DNA of 23,938 bases from Bacteroidaceae bacterium (GTDB taxonomy: Bacteria; Bacteroidota; Bacteroidia; Bacteroidales; Bacteroidaceae), in NCBI GenBank assembly GCA_030843315.1, contig JAUUPT010000058.1, positions 1 to 23,938 on the forward strand. Direction: 5' to 3'. This document shows positions 1 through 9,473 of the stretch, piece after piece (the first letter of the stretch is position 1; every line of letters starts with the position of its first letter). The translations under genes were made by a program, and so were the position numbers. The notes beneath the pieces were generated by a model. The model saw nothing but the letters and a program-made list of their open reading frames with translations, had not been told where the DNA came from and ran no database searches.

Positions 1-812
1 AAGGCAGCGACCGCAAGGCCATGACTCTGCCGGTGGGACAGGACGAACTGATGAAAGCGCTGGCTGCTGCAAACCCCAACATCATTACGGTCATCGTAAC
101 TGGGGCACCGTTGGATTTGCGCGTGGTTGAACCGGCATCATCTGCCATCCTCGTTTCATGGTTCAATGGTTCGGAAGGTGGTAATGCATTGGCCGACGTA
201 CTGTTAGGAAACATAGCTCCTTCAGGAAAGCTGCCTTTCACTTTCCCGGTACGTCTGGAAGACTCTCCCGCTTACGCCTTGAAGGTATATCCGCAGGATG
301 AACGCCAAAAGCAAGATGATATCTTCGTGAACCTGGTAGACAAGAAAGAAGGAGCACAGAAGGGTGGACCGATTGCAGAATATGCCGAAGGTATCTTCGT
401 AGGTTACCGCTGGTACGACACCAAGAATGTACCTGTAATGTATCCATTCGGACACGGTCTTTCATACACCACTTTCAACTATGCCGACTTGCAGGCCAAG
501 ACAGACGGCAAGAGCATCAATGTAGAATTGAACCTCAGCAATACAGGCAAACGGGATGGAGAAGAAGTTGTGCAGATCTACGTCAGCAGACCTAATTCCA
601 GCATAGAACGTCCGGCGAAAGAGCTGAAAGGATTCCAACGCGTATTCCTGAAAGCTGGTGAAACCAAAGCTGTGAAGGTACAGATTCCTATTGAGAAACT
701 GCGTCATTGGGACGAAGCAACCAATGGTTGGAAGATTGAGCCGGGAACTGCAGAAGTACAGGTAGGTGGTTCTTCACAAGACATCAAGTTCAACCAGGCA
801 ATAGAGATTTGA
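1..812 (+). CDS. GH3 family beta-glucosidase-type enzyme, C-terminal part (5' end outside window)
   Basis: The reading frame is open from base 3 with no stop before the ATG at 21, and the residues before that ATG (GSDRKAM) continue the family pattern, so the gene starts upstream of the window. About 270 residues are visible. The first ~100 are the end of the GH3 alpha/beta sandwich domain (VIVTGAPLDL, WFNGSEGGNALADVL, PSGKLPFTFP). Next comes the stretch leading to the FGHGLSYTTF signature. The last ~110 residues form the fibronectin-III-like domain (LSNTGKRDGEEVVQIYV, RPAKELKGF). The catalytic nucleophile Asp of GH3 lies in the missing N-terminal barrel, so substrate cannot be judged; beta-glucosidase or beta-xylosidase activity is typical for the family. 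The gene ends just before a strong terminator, so it is the last gene of its transcript and separate from the PUL further down. Confidence 0.93.
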   Translation, partial: GSDRKAMTLPVGQDELMKALAAANPNIITVIVTGAPLDLRVVEPASSAILVSWFNGSEGGNALADVLLGNIAPSGKLPFTFPVRLEDSPAYALKVYPQDERQKQDDIFVNLVDKKEGAQKGGPIAEYAEGIFVGYRWYDTKNVPVMYPFGHGLSYTTFNYADLQAKTDGKSINVELNLSNTGKRDGEEVVQIYVSRPNSSIERPAKELKGFQRVFLKAGETKAVKVQIPIEKLRHWDEATNGWKIEPGTAEVQVGGSSQDIKFNQAIEI

Positions 813-842
813 GATCTCCGACATGAATAAACGCTGTTAACG

Positions 843-886
843 AAGCCTTCCCTCAGAGACAATTCTTGAGGGGAGGCTTTCTTTTT
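843..886 (+). terminator. Rho-independent terminator, probably serving both convergent genes
   Basis: A 13-nt arm starting AAGCCT (843-855) pairs, with one mismatch, with the arm at 867-879, leaving an 11-nt loop; CTTTTT follows on the plus strand. The stop codon of the convergent PAP2 gene (885-887) lies in the T tract, so the hairpin may end both transcripts. Confidence 0.85.
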
Positions 887-1490
887 AGTCTCCGAACAGC
901 CACCTGTTCAGCCATCGGTTTATATAGACATTCGCCACTGCACACCCTACGCCAATCGCCGCTCCCGCCAGTACATCCGACGGATAGTGCACCCCCTCAT
1001 TCATACGCGAGACTCCCACCGAACAGGCCCACAAAGCAGAAGGAGCTATCACGTACCACTTAGGATACTTGACACACAAAGAGGTGGCAAGCGCAAAAGC
1101 CGTCGACGTATGCGAAGAAGGAAAAGAAGGGCTATCCTCATAACTATACGGGTGCACCCTATCCGGATAAGTATCGTATGGCCGTGCACGGTCCACCAGA
1201 TATTTCAGGCCATAGCTCACCACAAATGTTCCCGCCACACTCGTCCCTATATAGACGGCATCTTTCAATAAACCTTTATCTTGCTTTATCCAGGCAGCTA
1301 TTGCCATTGCCACCGGAACACCGACAGCAACATACGGTTCCGAACGTGAAATGATCTTATTATAGTTGCGGACAAACTTACTATCCCAACTATTTATTCG
1401 ATGCAAAGTATTAATATCCCAGTTCTGTGCTGAGAGATTAAATACAAGAAAAGAGGCGAAATATACCAAAAAAAACATCTTTTTCATCAA
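885..1490 (-). CDS. PAP2-superfamily membrane phosphatase
   Basis: A 201-residue protein with all three motifs of the PAP2/acid phosphatase superfamily: KX6RP with K96, R103 and P104; PSSH with H127; and SRX5HX3D with R162, H168 and D172. These bind phosphate and supply the catalytic histidines. An N-terminal hydrophobic segment (residues 5-21, ending SAQN) looks like a signal peptide, and further hydrophobic stretches near residues 52-68, 78-95 and 145-190 fit a small inner-membrane phosphatase facing the periplasm. Relatives remove phosphate from undecaprenyl pyrophosphate, phosphatidylglycerol phosphate or lipid A, and the sequence alone does not say which. The gene stands alone, convergent with the GH3 gene and divergent from the AraC gene. 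The first two codons are both Met; either could start. Confidence 0.9.
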   Translation of the reverse strand: MMKKMFFLVYFASFLVFNLSAQNWDINTLHRINSWDSKFVRNYNKIISRSEPYVAVGVPVAMAIAAWIKQDKGLLKDAVYIGTSVAGTFVVSYGLKYLVDRARPYDTYPDRVHPYSYEDSPSFPSSHTSTAFALATSLCVKYPKWYVIAPSALWACSVGVSRMNEGVHYPSDVLAGAAIGVGCAVANVYINRWLNRWLFGD

Positions 1491-1510
1491 TTCATTGCCT
1501 TAGTTCGGTG

Positions 1511-1518
1511 CAAAGATA
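1511..1518 (-). promoter_or_regulatory. -7 promoter box for the PAP2 gene
   Basis: On the minus strand this reads TATCTTTG, a match to the Bacteroidales TAnnTTTG box, 20 bp before the PAP2 start codon. No good TTTG -33 element is visible at the right distance. It is back to back with the divergent box at 1552-1559. Confidence 0.6.
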
Positions 1519-1551
1519 GCCCAAATAGTTAGAGTTTTCATAAAAAAATCC

Positions 1552-1559
1552 TATCTTTG
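1552..1559 (+). promoter_or_regulatory. -7 promoter box for the first AraC gene
   Basis: TATCTTTG matches the Bacteroidales TAnnTTTG box and lies 33 bp before the AraC start at 1593. The two divergent boxes are 33 bp apart, so a single bound regulator could affect both genes. The -33 element is weak. Confidence 0.65.
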
Positions 1560-1592
1560 CCCTCACATTTATAATAATTTGCCTATCATTTC

Positions 1593-2507
1593 ATGACACT
1601 GGATACTTGTTGCACCCGACAAATTGACTGCACGCTATGCCCTCAGAAGTCCGAAGGAGTATTGGTTTACAACCAGTATCCCCAAGGACAACATTTCTCT
1701 GCCGAAAAATACACACAAAACTGTATGCTCTTCATGCTGAAAGGTGAGTTGCTTGTAAATAGTGAAGAATATCCCGGCACCACTCTTCAAAGCAACCAAT
1801 TCATTCTGCAAGCAATAGGATCGAAAGTAGAGCTTTTAGCATTGACGGACGTAGAATACATTGTTTATTGGTTTACCGAACTTCCGCTACTTTGCGAAGA
1901 ACGTTATAAAGAGATACTGAAACATGCAGAATCTCCGCTGACCTATGCTCCGCTGACGGCTGTCTCCATGCTCGAAGGCATGCTGGATAGCCTTGCCGGC
2001 TACCTCAAGGAACAGCATTACGCTTGCAGCAAATACGTCGATATCAAATGCCAGGAGTTGGTGTATATCCTGACTTGCTACTACCCGCTCCATCAAATCA
2101 GCGCATTCTTCTATCCCATCAGCACCTATACCGAAAGCTTCCAGTATTTTGTGATGCAGAACTACGATAAGGTGAAGAACGTAGAGGAATTTGCCCACTT
2201 GGGAGGATATACCACTACCACTTTCCGCCGTTTGTTCAAGAACATGTATGGTGTGCCCGTCTACGAATGGATTCTGGACAAGAAGCGCGAAGGCATACTG
2301 AACGACCTGCAATATACCAAACAACGCATATCAGTCATCAGCACCCGCTATGGCTTCGACTCCCTGTCCCATTTCGCCCACTTCTGCAAAGACTCTTTCG
2401 GCGATACTCCCCGTGCATTAAGAAAACGCTCGGCCAACGGAGAGAAAATCACCATTATCAAGGAGAAATCCGAAGGAGAGAACGAAAGCGCGGAATCCAC
2501 TGATTAA
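1593..2507 (+). CDS. AraC-family transcriptional regulator with N-terminal Cys motif (frd-flanking copy 1)
   Basis: A 304-residue protein. The last ~100 residues are an AraC/XylS double helix-turn-helix domain (from NYDKVKNVEEFAHLGGYT through TTTFRRLF and VPVYEW to YGFDSLSHFAHFCKDSFG). The N-terminal ~180 residues form a cupin-like sensor domain (MLKGELLVNSEEYPGTTL, FILQAIGSK). It is a clear paralogue of the minus-strand regulator at 6405-7286: QAIGSK, SFQYFV, GGYTTTTFRR and PVYEW are identical. Both open with the same cysteine pattern, here C6, C13 and C16 (IDCTLCP), plus an extra Cys at 7. The spacing CX6CX2C suggests metal, Fe-S or thiol chemistry, but this is inference. It lies upstream of frd in the same direction with its own promoter and a 346-bp gap. 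The effector is unknown. Confidence 0.9.
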   Translation: MTLDTCCTRQIDCTLCPQKSEGVLVYNQYPQGQHFSAEKYTQNCMLFMLKGELLVNSEEYPGTTLQSNQFILQAIGSKVELLALTDVEYIVYWFTELPLLCEERYKEILKHAESPLTYAPLTAVSMLEGMLDSLAGYLKEQHYACSKYVDIKCQELVYILTCYYPLHQISAFFYPISTYTESFQYFVMQNYDKVKNVEEFAHLGGYTTTTFRRLFKNMYGVPVYEWILDKKREGILNDLQYTKQRISVISTRYGFDSLSHFAHFCKDSFGDTPRALRKRSANGEKITIIKEKSEGENESAESTD

Positions 2508-2546
2508 CAGGCACTATACATCCTTATACAACGAAGTCCGGTATCC

Positions 2547-2656
2547 GTCGTGACAGACACTGGTCTTTGTCATGACAGACACTGGTCCTTGTCGTGACAG
2601 ACACTGGCCTCTGTCGTGACAAACACTGGTCTCTGTCAAGACAGACACTGGCCTCT
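2547..2656 (+). repeat. Five tandem 22-bp repeats (array 1)
   Basis: Five units of exactly 22 bp start at 2547, 2569, 2591, 2613 and 2635, followed by a broken sixth start (GTCAAACG at 2657). The core GACAGACACTGG is almost unchanged; differences fall mainly at unit positions 4-5 and in the CT-rich tail. Within each unit GACAGA can pair with the TCTGTC that spans into the next unit, and AGAC-ACTG-GTCT is a smaller internal dyad. There are no spacers, so this is not a CRISPR array. It lies 39 bp after the AraC stop and would be in that gene's 3' untranslated RNA. The rest of the 346-bp gap (2508-2853) holds the inverted repeat and promoter listed separately, and no gene. Confidence 0.95.
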
Positions 2657-2730
2657 GTCAAACGCAGTAAAAGAATGATATACTTATACTCTTGATGCAC
2701 TTTCGTACTCTGAAAGGGCTCGATTATATT

Positions 2731-2754
2731 AAGGAATTATTTCTTTAATTCCTT
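2731..2754. promoter_or_regulatory. Perfect 8-bp inverted repeat overlapping the frd promoter (candidate operator)
   Basis: AAGGAATT (2731-2738) and AATTCCTT (2747-2754) are perfect complements separated by 8 bases. The right arm overlaps the putative -33 TTG (2753-2755) of the frd promoter, where a bound protein would be expected to block RNA polymerase. No T tract follows, so it is unlikely to be a terminator for the upstream AraC gene. Confidence 0.5.
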
Positions 2755-2783
2755 GCTTAATCAATGGATTTCTTCTATTTTTG
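2753..2783 (+). promoter_or_regulatory. frdCAB promoter
   Basis: TTG at 2753-2755, then 20 bp, then TATTTTTG at 2776-2783, matching the Bacteroidales -33 and -7 elements. Transcription would start near 2790, giving a leader of about 65 bases before the frdC start at 2854. Confidence 0.7.
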
Positions 2784-2853
2784 CGAGATATTTACACAGG
2801 TCTCATAATGAAACAAATCTTTAAACTATTAAATAACTTAAATTCAATCATTT

Positions 2854-3558
2854 ATGTGGTTAAGTAATTCATCTGTAGGAAGGAAAGTGGTGATGAGCGT
2901 TACCGGTATCGCCCTTGTCCTGTTTCTAACATTTCACATGGCGATGAACCTGGTTGCATTAATCTCAGCTGAGGGATACAACATGGTTTGTGAGTTCCTG
3001 GGAGCAAACTGGTATGCCTTGGTGGCTACGGTAGGTTTGGCTGCCCTGTTCATCATTCACATCATCTATGCCTTCTGGCTGACGATGCAGAACCGTAAAG
3101 CACGCGGTAGTGAACGCTATGCAGTAGTAGACAAACCCAAAACAGTGGAATGGGCTTCTCAGAACATGCTCGTTCTGGGTCTGATCGTGATTGTGGGTTT
3201 GGGCTTGCACCTGATTAACTTCTGGTCAAAGATGCAGCTCCCCGAACTGATGCACAACGTAGGTATGCCTGTGGGCGGTGCATTATTGGACAATGCTGCC
3301 AATGGTGTTTATCACATCCAGAACACATTCGGCAATCCGGTATATGTAGTGCTTTACCTCGTATGGCTGGGCGCACTGTGGTTCCACTTGACTCACGGTT
3401 TCTGGAGCTCTATGCAGTCTTTGGGTTGGAACAACAAAATATGGATTAACCGTTGGAAATGCATCTCCAACATCTACTCCACTATCGTTGTTGTATGCTT
3501 CGCCCTGGTAGTTGTCGTATTCTACATCCAATCACTGGTATGCGGCGGCGCTTGCTAA
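2854..3558 (+). CDS. frdC: Succinate dehydrogenase/fumarate reductase cytochrome b subunit
   Basis: A 234-residue integral membrane protein of the b558 type found with Bacteroides fumarate reductase. It anchors the flavoprotein and iron-sulfur subunits and exchanges electrons with menaquinone. Five hydrophobic segments are visible, at about 12-37, 54-78, 103-125, 163-184 and 207-229. Histidines H28, H69, H119, H154, H178 and H181 lie in or beside these segments; a di-haem subunit needs four of them as ligands. The start is supported by the promoter and by the family-typical opening (SSVGRKVVMSVTG). It is first of three genes, 35 bp before frdA. In Bacteroides the complex works mainly as fumarate reductase in anaerobic respiration leading to succinate and propionate; the direction cannot be read from sequence. 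Confidence 0.95.
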   Translation: MWLSNSSVGRKVVMSVTGIALVLFLTFHMAMNLVALISAEGYNMVCEFLGANWYALVATVGLAALFIIHIIYAFWLTMQNRKARGSERYAVVDKPKTVEWASQNMLVLGLIVIVGLGLHLINFWSKMQLPELMHNVGMPVGGALLDNAANGVYHIQNTFGNPVYVVLYLVWLGALWFHLTHGFWSSMQSLGWNNKIWINRWKCISNIYSTIVVVCFALVVVVFYIQSLVCGGAC

Positions 3559-3593
3559 TAAATTATTGTAAATGATTAAATTGTAATAGCATT

Positions 3594-5540
<1,947 letters not shown>

Positions 5541-5573
5541 TCGGGAAGTTAAACATTTAAAGAACTAAAGAAA

Positions 5574-6329
5574 ATGGATAAAAATATATCATTCACGCTT
5601 AAGATATGGCGTCAAAAAGGTCCGAAAGCAAAAGGCGCTTTTGAAACCTACCCCATGAAAGATATCCCCGGTGACACTTCATTCCTCGAAATGCTGGATA
5701 TCCTGAACGAACAGCTGGTTAGCGAAGGTAAAGAACCGGTTGTATTCGACCACGACTGCCGCGAAGGCATCTGTGGCATGTGCTCGCTCTACATCAACGG
5801 ACACCCGCACGGACCCGCAACGGGCGCTACCACTTGCCAGATTTATATGCGTCGTTTCCAGGATGGCGATACCATCACCGTAGAACCGTGGCGTTCTGCC
5901 GGTTTCCCGGTTATCAAGGACTTGATGGTAGACCGCACGGCTTACGACAAGATTATGCAGGCCGGTGGTTACGTCAGCGTGCGTACCGGCTCTCCTCAGG
6001 ATGCCAACGCTATCCTCATTCCGAAGCAAGTTGCCGACGAAGCGATGGACGCTGCTGCCTGCATCGGTTGCGGAGCTTGTGTAGCTGCCTGCAAGAACGG
6101 TTCGGCTATGTTGTTCGTTTCTGCCAAGGTAAGCCAGCTCAACCTGTTGCCCCAAGGCAAACCGGAAGCATTGCGCCGCGCCAAGGCTATGTTGAGCAAG
6201 ATGGACGAACTCGGTTTCGGTAACTGTACAAACACCCGTGCGTGCGAAGCCGAATGCCCGAAGAACGTATCTATCAGCAACATCGCCCGCTTGAACCGCG
6301 ACTTTATCATTGCAAAGTTGAAAGACTAA
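5574..6329 (+). CDS. frdB: Fumarate reductase/succinate dehydrogenase iron-sulfur subunit
   Basis: A 251-residue electron-transfer subunit linking the flavin to the membrane haems. The N-terminal plant-type ferredoxin domain holds C62, C67, C70 and C88 for the [2Fe-2S] cluster. The C-terminal domain holds C163, C166, C169 and C173 (CIGCGACVAAC) and C218, C224 and C228 (ending CEAECPKNVS) for the [4Fe-4S] and [3Fe-4S] clusters. All expected ligands are present. It is the last gene of the operon and is followed at 34 bp by a strong terminator. Confidence 0.97.
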   Translation: MDKNISFTLKIWRQKGPKAKGAFETYPMKDIPGDTSFLEMLDILNEQLVSEGKEPVVFDHDCREGICGMCSLYINGHPHGPATGATTCQIYMRRFQDGDTITVEPWRSAGFPVIKDLMVDRTAYDKIMQAGGYVSVRTGSPQDANAILIPKQVADEAMDAAACIGCGACVAACKNGSAMLFVSAKVSQLNLLPQGKPEALRRAKAMLSKMDELGFGNCTNTRACEAECPKNVSISNIARLNRDFIIAKLKD

Positions 6330-6362
6330 GTTGCTTTCACTATATTTGATTAATATCACAAG

Positions 6363-6400
6363 AAACTCCTCTGTCGGGAAACCGGCAGGGGAGTTTTTTT
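6363..6400 (+). terminator. Rho-independent terminator after frdB
   Basis: A 15-bp stem with two G-T wobble pairs (6363-6377 with 6382-6396) closes on a GAAA tetraloop and runs into a seven-T tract. It also lies just beyond the stop of the convergent AraC gene (6405), where the minus-strand tail is poorer (TTTCTTG), so it may end that transcript too. Confidence 0.92.
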
Positions 6401-6404
6401 ATGA

Positions 6405-7286
6405 TTATCCGTTATGTGCAGGCTGTGCAGTGGCAGGGATGGTATTCTTTCCGGTACGCAAGTTGCGGGGAGACGCGCCGAAGTTCTTCTTACAGAAATT
6501 GGAGAAGTGGGGCAGGGACTCGAAGCCGTATTTATAACAGATCTCGGAAATGGTGGCATCGGTGTGTTGCAGTTCGTACATGATGCCCTCGCGGCGGCGC
6601 TCCTGCATCCACTCATAAACCGGTTGATGAAATACAGAAGTGAAAATACGACGGAAGGTGGTAGTGGTGTAGCCGCCCAACTTTGCCAGTTCTTCAACTG
6701 TCTTTACTCGGTTATGGTTTTTGAGGACAAAGTATTGGAAGCTGTTTGTGTACTTGGAGAGGGGATGCACCAGCATGGAAAGCTCGTAATCAGTGTAATA
6801 CTGCCCTAAAAGGAAGCCGAGCTCTTTCTGCTTGAAAGCCAGCAGTTCTTTGCAGATCTTTGCTTCTGTCATATAAGATTTGGAAGCATCCAGGAAGTAT
6901 TGCACCTCGGGCTTAATCTTTAAAGGGGAATAAATCAAAGGAGGCTGAACCTCATTTGCAATGTAACTGTAACGGGTTTCGCAGAAGAATCGCGGCTGTT
7001 CAAAACGATAGCAGACACATTCAACATCGGTCATCGCCAGTATCTCGTACTTCGATCCGATGGCTTGAAGAATGAATTCGCCTGCACGCAAGGTAGTACC
7101 CGCGTACTCATTACTATTGACAAGGACTTCTCCTTTTAATAAAAAAATCAAGATATTCTCTTCACATTTATGTGCAGGAAGGTGGAAGCCTCTCGGATGA
7201 GAAGCGTAAATAATGATATTGTCCGTAGCTTTAGGACAGCTGCGACAATCGATGTTGGTTGCTCCACATGCAGAGGTATTGGGCAT
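6405..7286 (-). CDS. AraC-family transcriptional regulator with N-terminal Cys motif (frd-flanking copy 2)
   Basis: A 293-residue paralogue of the regulator at 1593-2507, with the same layout: a cupin-like N-terminal domain (FLLKGEVLVNSNEYAGTTL, FILQAIGSK) and a C-terminal AraC double HTH (NRVKTVEELAKLGGYT, TTTFRRIF, QPVYEWMQERRREG, YGFESLPHFSNFCKKNFG). The opening cysteines C7, C14 and C17 (IDCRSCP) keep the CX6CX2CP spacing of copy 1. The middle of the protein has diverged much more than either end, which fits a changed ligand with a kept DNA-binding surface. It is convergent with frdB, so it is not in the frd operon. Control of frd is suggested by position only. Confidence 0.9.
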   Translation of the reverse strand: MPNTSACGATNIDCRSCPKATDNIIIYASHPRGFHLPAHKCEENILIFLLKGEVLVNSNEYAGTTLRAGEFILQAIGSKYEILAMTDVECVCYRFEQPRFFCETRYSYIANEVQPPLIYSPLKIKPEVQYFLDASKSYMTEAKICKELLAFKQKELGFLLGQYYTDYELSMLVHPLSKYTNSFQYFVLKNHNRVKTVEELAKLGGYTTTTFRRIFTSVFHQPVYEWMQERRREGIMYELQHTDATISEICYKYGFESLPHFSNFCKKNFGASPRNLRTGKNTIPATAQPAHNG

Positions 7287-7325
7287 CGTAGAATCAAGTG
7301 TTTATGGCTTGCTTGTTTGCTGCGA

Positions 7326-7333
7326 CAAATATA
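7326..7333 (-). promoter_or_regulatory. -7 promoter box for the second AraC gene
   Basis: Reads TATATTTG on the minus strand, a match to TAnnTTTG, 39 bp before the start at 7286. No clear -33 element is seen. The terminator of the upstream fimbrillin gene ends just before it. Confidence 0.6.
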
Positions 7334-7350
7334 AACAGATAATATCAGAA

Positions 7351-7397
7351 AAAAAAATATTCCCCGGAAACTCGTAGGTTAAAGTTCCCGGGGAATA
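7351..7397 (-). terminator. Rho-independent terminator of the fimbrillin operon
   Basis: On the minus strand, TATTCCCCGGGAACT and AGTTTCCGGGGAATA form a long stem around a ~10-nt loop, followed by a run of T residues (A run at 7349-7357 on plus). It insulates the downstream AraC promoter. Confidence 0.9.
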
Positions 7398-7422
7398 GCA
7401 TTAGAATAGGCTTTTGAGAAGT

Positions 7423-8376
7423 TTACTTATCAATTTCTGTTTCAGAAGATGACCAGTCTGTAACATTCGGAGCGCCAAGAACAATATTTTTTCCGCCATT
7501 AACTAAAGTTATGGTATAGCGAAACTTAGCAGAGGGAGTCCAAGCAGTTGATCCATTTAAGTCAGCATCAGCAGTAATAGTATCTGAAATAGGGGTTTCG
7601 CCGACAAATACTTGATACGTTACAGTTACTTTACTCCCTGTAGAAAAAGTTTGTGGCATCAACATCAAAGCACCATTTGCTGCACCTATCGCAACAGCAT
7701 TTGTACCGGTAACAGCAGCATTTTCTGCCAAAGGATAATCATAAGATGCAGTAGATGCAGCAGGAGTCCATTGCCCAGTTGCAAAATCATATTTACCTGC
7801 GTCATTAATTCCAGCAATCTTAATTGAGTTTACTTTATACGTCTTGTCGTCAGCGCCTTTCACAGAAAAGTTTACTTGAGTCAAAGCATGGGTGAAACCA
7901 AGTATGACACCATTATCACCGGCTTTAGTTGCTGTTTGATCCGCAACTTTTGCTACAAGTAGATCTTCCTGTATGTCCGATGTAGCATTTATCGTATAGT
8001 CGAAGGTGGGGTATCCAGCATCTGGAACAGCCAAAGTTTGCGCAGGGGAAGTAGCGAAGAACTGAACCTGTTTGTTGAAAGGCCAATAGTAATCAAGTGT
8101 TGTGGTTGTCCATGTATCCCCCTTCTTATCAATATTAGTAGCAGGAATAAAGGCTGTTCCCAATGCCGTACTAGTAGCCATCTCCCCATCCGTAGCATAA
8201 CCCACCACTGTAAAAGCAGTAAAGTTACTATTGTCCGTAACTACCGCTTTTGTAGTAGTATTCACAATAGCACCCAATCTTATGCGTGAGTTTTGGGTTG
8301 CATTGTCCATCTCTTCATCTTGCGAGCATGCTGTAAAAGCTATTACCGCCATTGCTGCTAATAAAATCTTCTTCAT
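7423..8376 (-). CDS. Fimbrillin-like surface lipoprotein
   Basis: A 317-residue protein with a lipoprotein signal peptide (lipobox FTAC, Cys 17, then SQDEE). The body is typical of the Bacteroidales fimbrillin-like families (FimA/Mfa-like). It opens with a short linker and a strand (SRIRLGAIV) running into TTKA, where many relatives are trimmed by a gingipain-type protease, and continues with a long Thr/Ala-rich beta-sandwich. The C-terminal end (NVTDWSSSETEIDK) resembles the donor-strand end of such pilins. It would be exported as a lipoprotein and may polymerise into a fimbria or sit on the surface. It is the second gene of a two-gene minus-strand operon, 35 bp after the DUF5119-type gene. 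DNA here is visibly more AT-rich than in the PUL. Exact subfamily is not resolved. Confidence 0.82.
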   Translation of the reverse strand: MKKILLAAMAVIAFTACSQDEEMDNATQNSRIRLGAIVNTTTKAVVTDNSNFTAFTVVGYATDGEMATSTALGTAFIPATNIDKKGDTWTTTTLDYYWPFNKQVQFFATSPAQTLAVPDAGYPTFDYTINATSDIQEDLLVAKVADQTATKAGDNGVILGFTHALTQVNFSVKGADDKTYKVNSIKIAGINDAGKYDFATGQWTPAASTASYDYPLAENAAVTGTNAVAIGAANGALMLMPQTFSTGSKVTVTYQVFVGETPISDTITADADLNGSTAWTPSAKFRYTITLVNGGKNIVLGAPNVTDWSSSETEIDK

Positions 8377-8411
8377 AATAGTACCTGTTATAAGTTAATA
8401 TTCTATTTATA

Positions 8412-9401
8412 TTATAATTCTACATCTGTTTCATCGCCCCAGTCTCCCACATTTCCGCCTATTCCACTATCGCCGCCAGGAGCCGGTTTAACGTCATCAA
8501 CTACAATTTCTTCATCAAGTGGTATTTCTATCATAACATCATCTTCTCCCGGAGCATCCGGTTCTTCAACATCACCACCAGGCGTAGGCGAAGCTACTAC
8601 TTGCGTTATGTTTACTTCTACCTTCTGCACCGTATTGTCTAATTTTACCAGTTTCAAAGTCAGCATCACTTCTACACCAACACGAGTGGCTACCGGCGAA
8701 GAATACTCTCTCTTAGTCATCACAAAACAAGAAAACGTTCCTTTCAACACTCCATCGCCTTTCTTCATTTCGGCGCAAATGGGTAAATCGCTTGTACGGC
8801 AGCTATTCATTCCCATTAAAAAAGAGCCATCCAATCCTTCTACACTACAAATCACATTGGCTACATTCTTTAATCCTGCTACCTTTATCTCAAAAGAGTA
8901 ACGCCTCACGGAATTTTCCGGTTTGAATTCCATTTGGAGCGGTGCATTACTCTCCACTATCTCTACGTCATCCAACGCAACGATGTAGAGGGGATCAGGC
9001 GACCAGTCCATTGCTTCATCGGCATCTGTTCCGGAATAACGTGTTGCTACAGCTTCAATCGTTTCATAAGAGTCTTCGCCTCGCACCTTTATACATTCCG
9101 TATCGAAGTTGTAAATAAGCATGGAATAAGAACCCGGCTGTACATTCACTTCACCACCCATCGCCGATATATAAGTTTCCGCCTTTCGTCCGTCAGCATT
9201 CTTCGGATAGAATATCACCCTCATACCTTCCGGCAACTTATCCGTCACTCCCGTCCAGTCCAACTTTATCTGTACTGTGCTAATCGGAGTATCATCAGGT
9301 GTATCCCGGGACTCACATCCCATCAACACTACCAGCGATGAAAACAGAAATAACAGAAATACAAGTATTGTGCTTTCTATCTTTTTTTCGCTTTTCCACA
9401 T
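8412..9401 (-). CDS. DUF5119-type lipoprotein, partner of the fimbrillin gene
   Basis: The frame is open back to 9473, but a promoter box at 9436-9443 lies inside that extension, so translation should start at 9401 (MWKSEKK) or 9416 (MVNIVMW). I chose 9401, giving 329 residues, because GGTGA sits about 10 nt before it. The lipobox LMGC puts the lipidated Cys at residue 29. The first ~110 mature residues (VQIKLDWTG, MRVIFYPKN, PGSYSMLIYNFDTE) match my memory of DUF5119, a beta-sandwich domain common beside Bacteroides fimbrillins. The C-terminal ~70 residues are low in complexity, rich in Pro, Asp, Glu and Gly, ending GGNVGDWGDETDVEL. A minor fimbrial or anchor subunit is plausible. The family name is by eye. 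Confidence 0.75.
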   Translation of the reverse strand: MWKSEKKIESTILVFLLFLFSSLVVLMGCESRDTPDDTPISTVQIKLDWTGVTDKLPEGMRVIFYPKNADGRKAETYISAMGGEVNVQPGSYSMLIYNFDTECIKVRGEDSYETIEAVATRYSGTDADEAMDWSPDPLYIVALDDVEIVESNAPLQMEFKPENSVRRYSFEIKVAGLKNVANVICSVEGLDGSFLMGMNSCRTSDLPICAEMKKGDGVLKGTFSCFVMTKREYSSPVATRVGVEVMLTLKLVKLDNTVQKVEVNITQVVASPTPGGDVEEPDAPGEDDVMIEIPLDEEIVVDDVKPAPGGDSGIGGNVGDWGDETDVEL

Positions 9402-9435
9402 GACGATATTCACCATAACCTTGCGTTGTATGGAG

Positions 9436-9443
9436 CAAATGTA
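9436..9443 (-). promoter_or_regulatory. -7 promoter box of the DUF5119-fimbrillin operon
   Basis: Reads TACATTTG on the minus strand, matching TAnnTTTG. It places the transcription start near 9430, downstream of the first possible ATG (9473), which is why the later start codon was chosen. Confidence 0.65.
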
Positions 9444-9473
9444 AAATATAAAAATATAATAGATATACATCAA

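Noticed and set aside
2547..2656. CRISPR array
   Set aside because: Repeats are directly adjacent with no unique spacers and no cas genes nearby; array 2 fails for the same reason.
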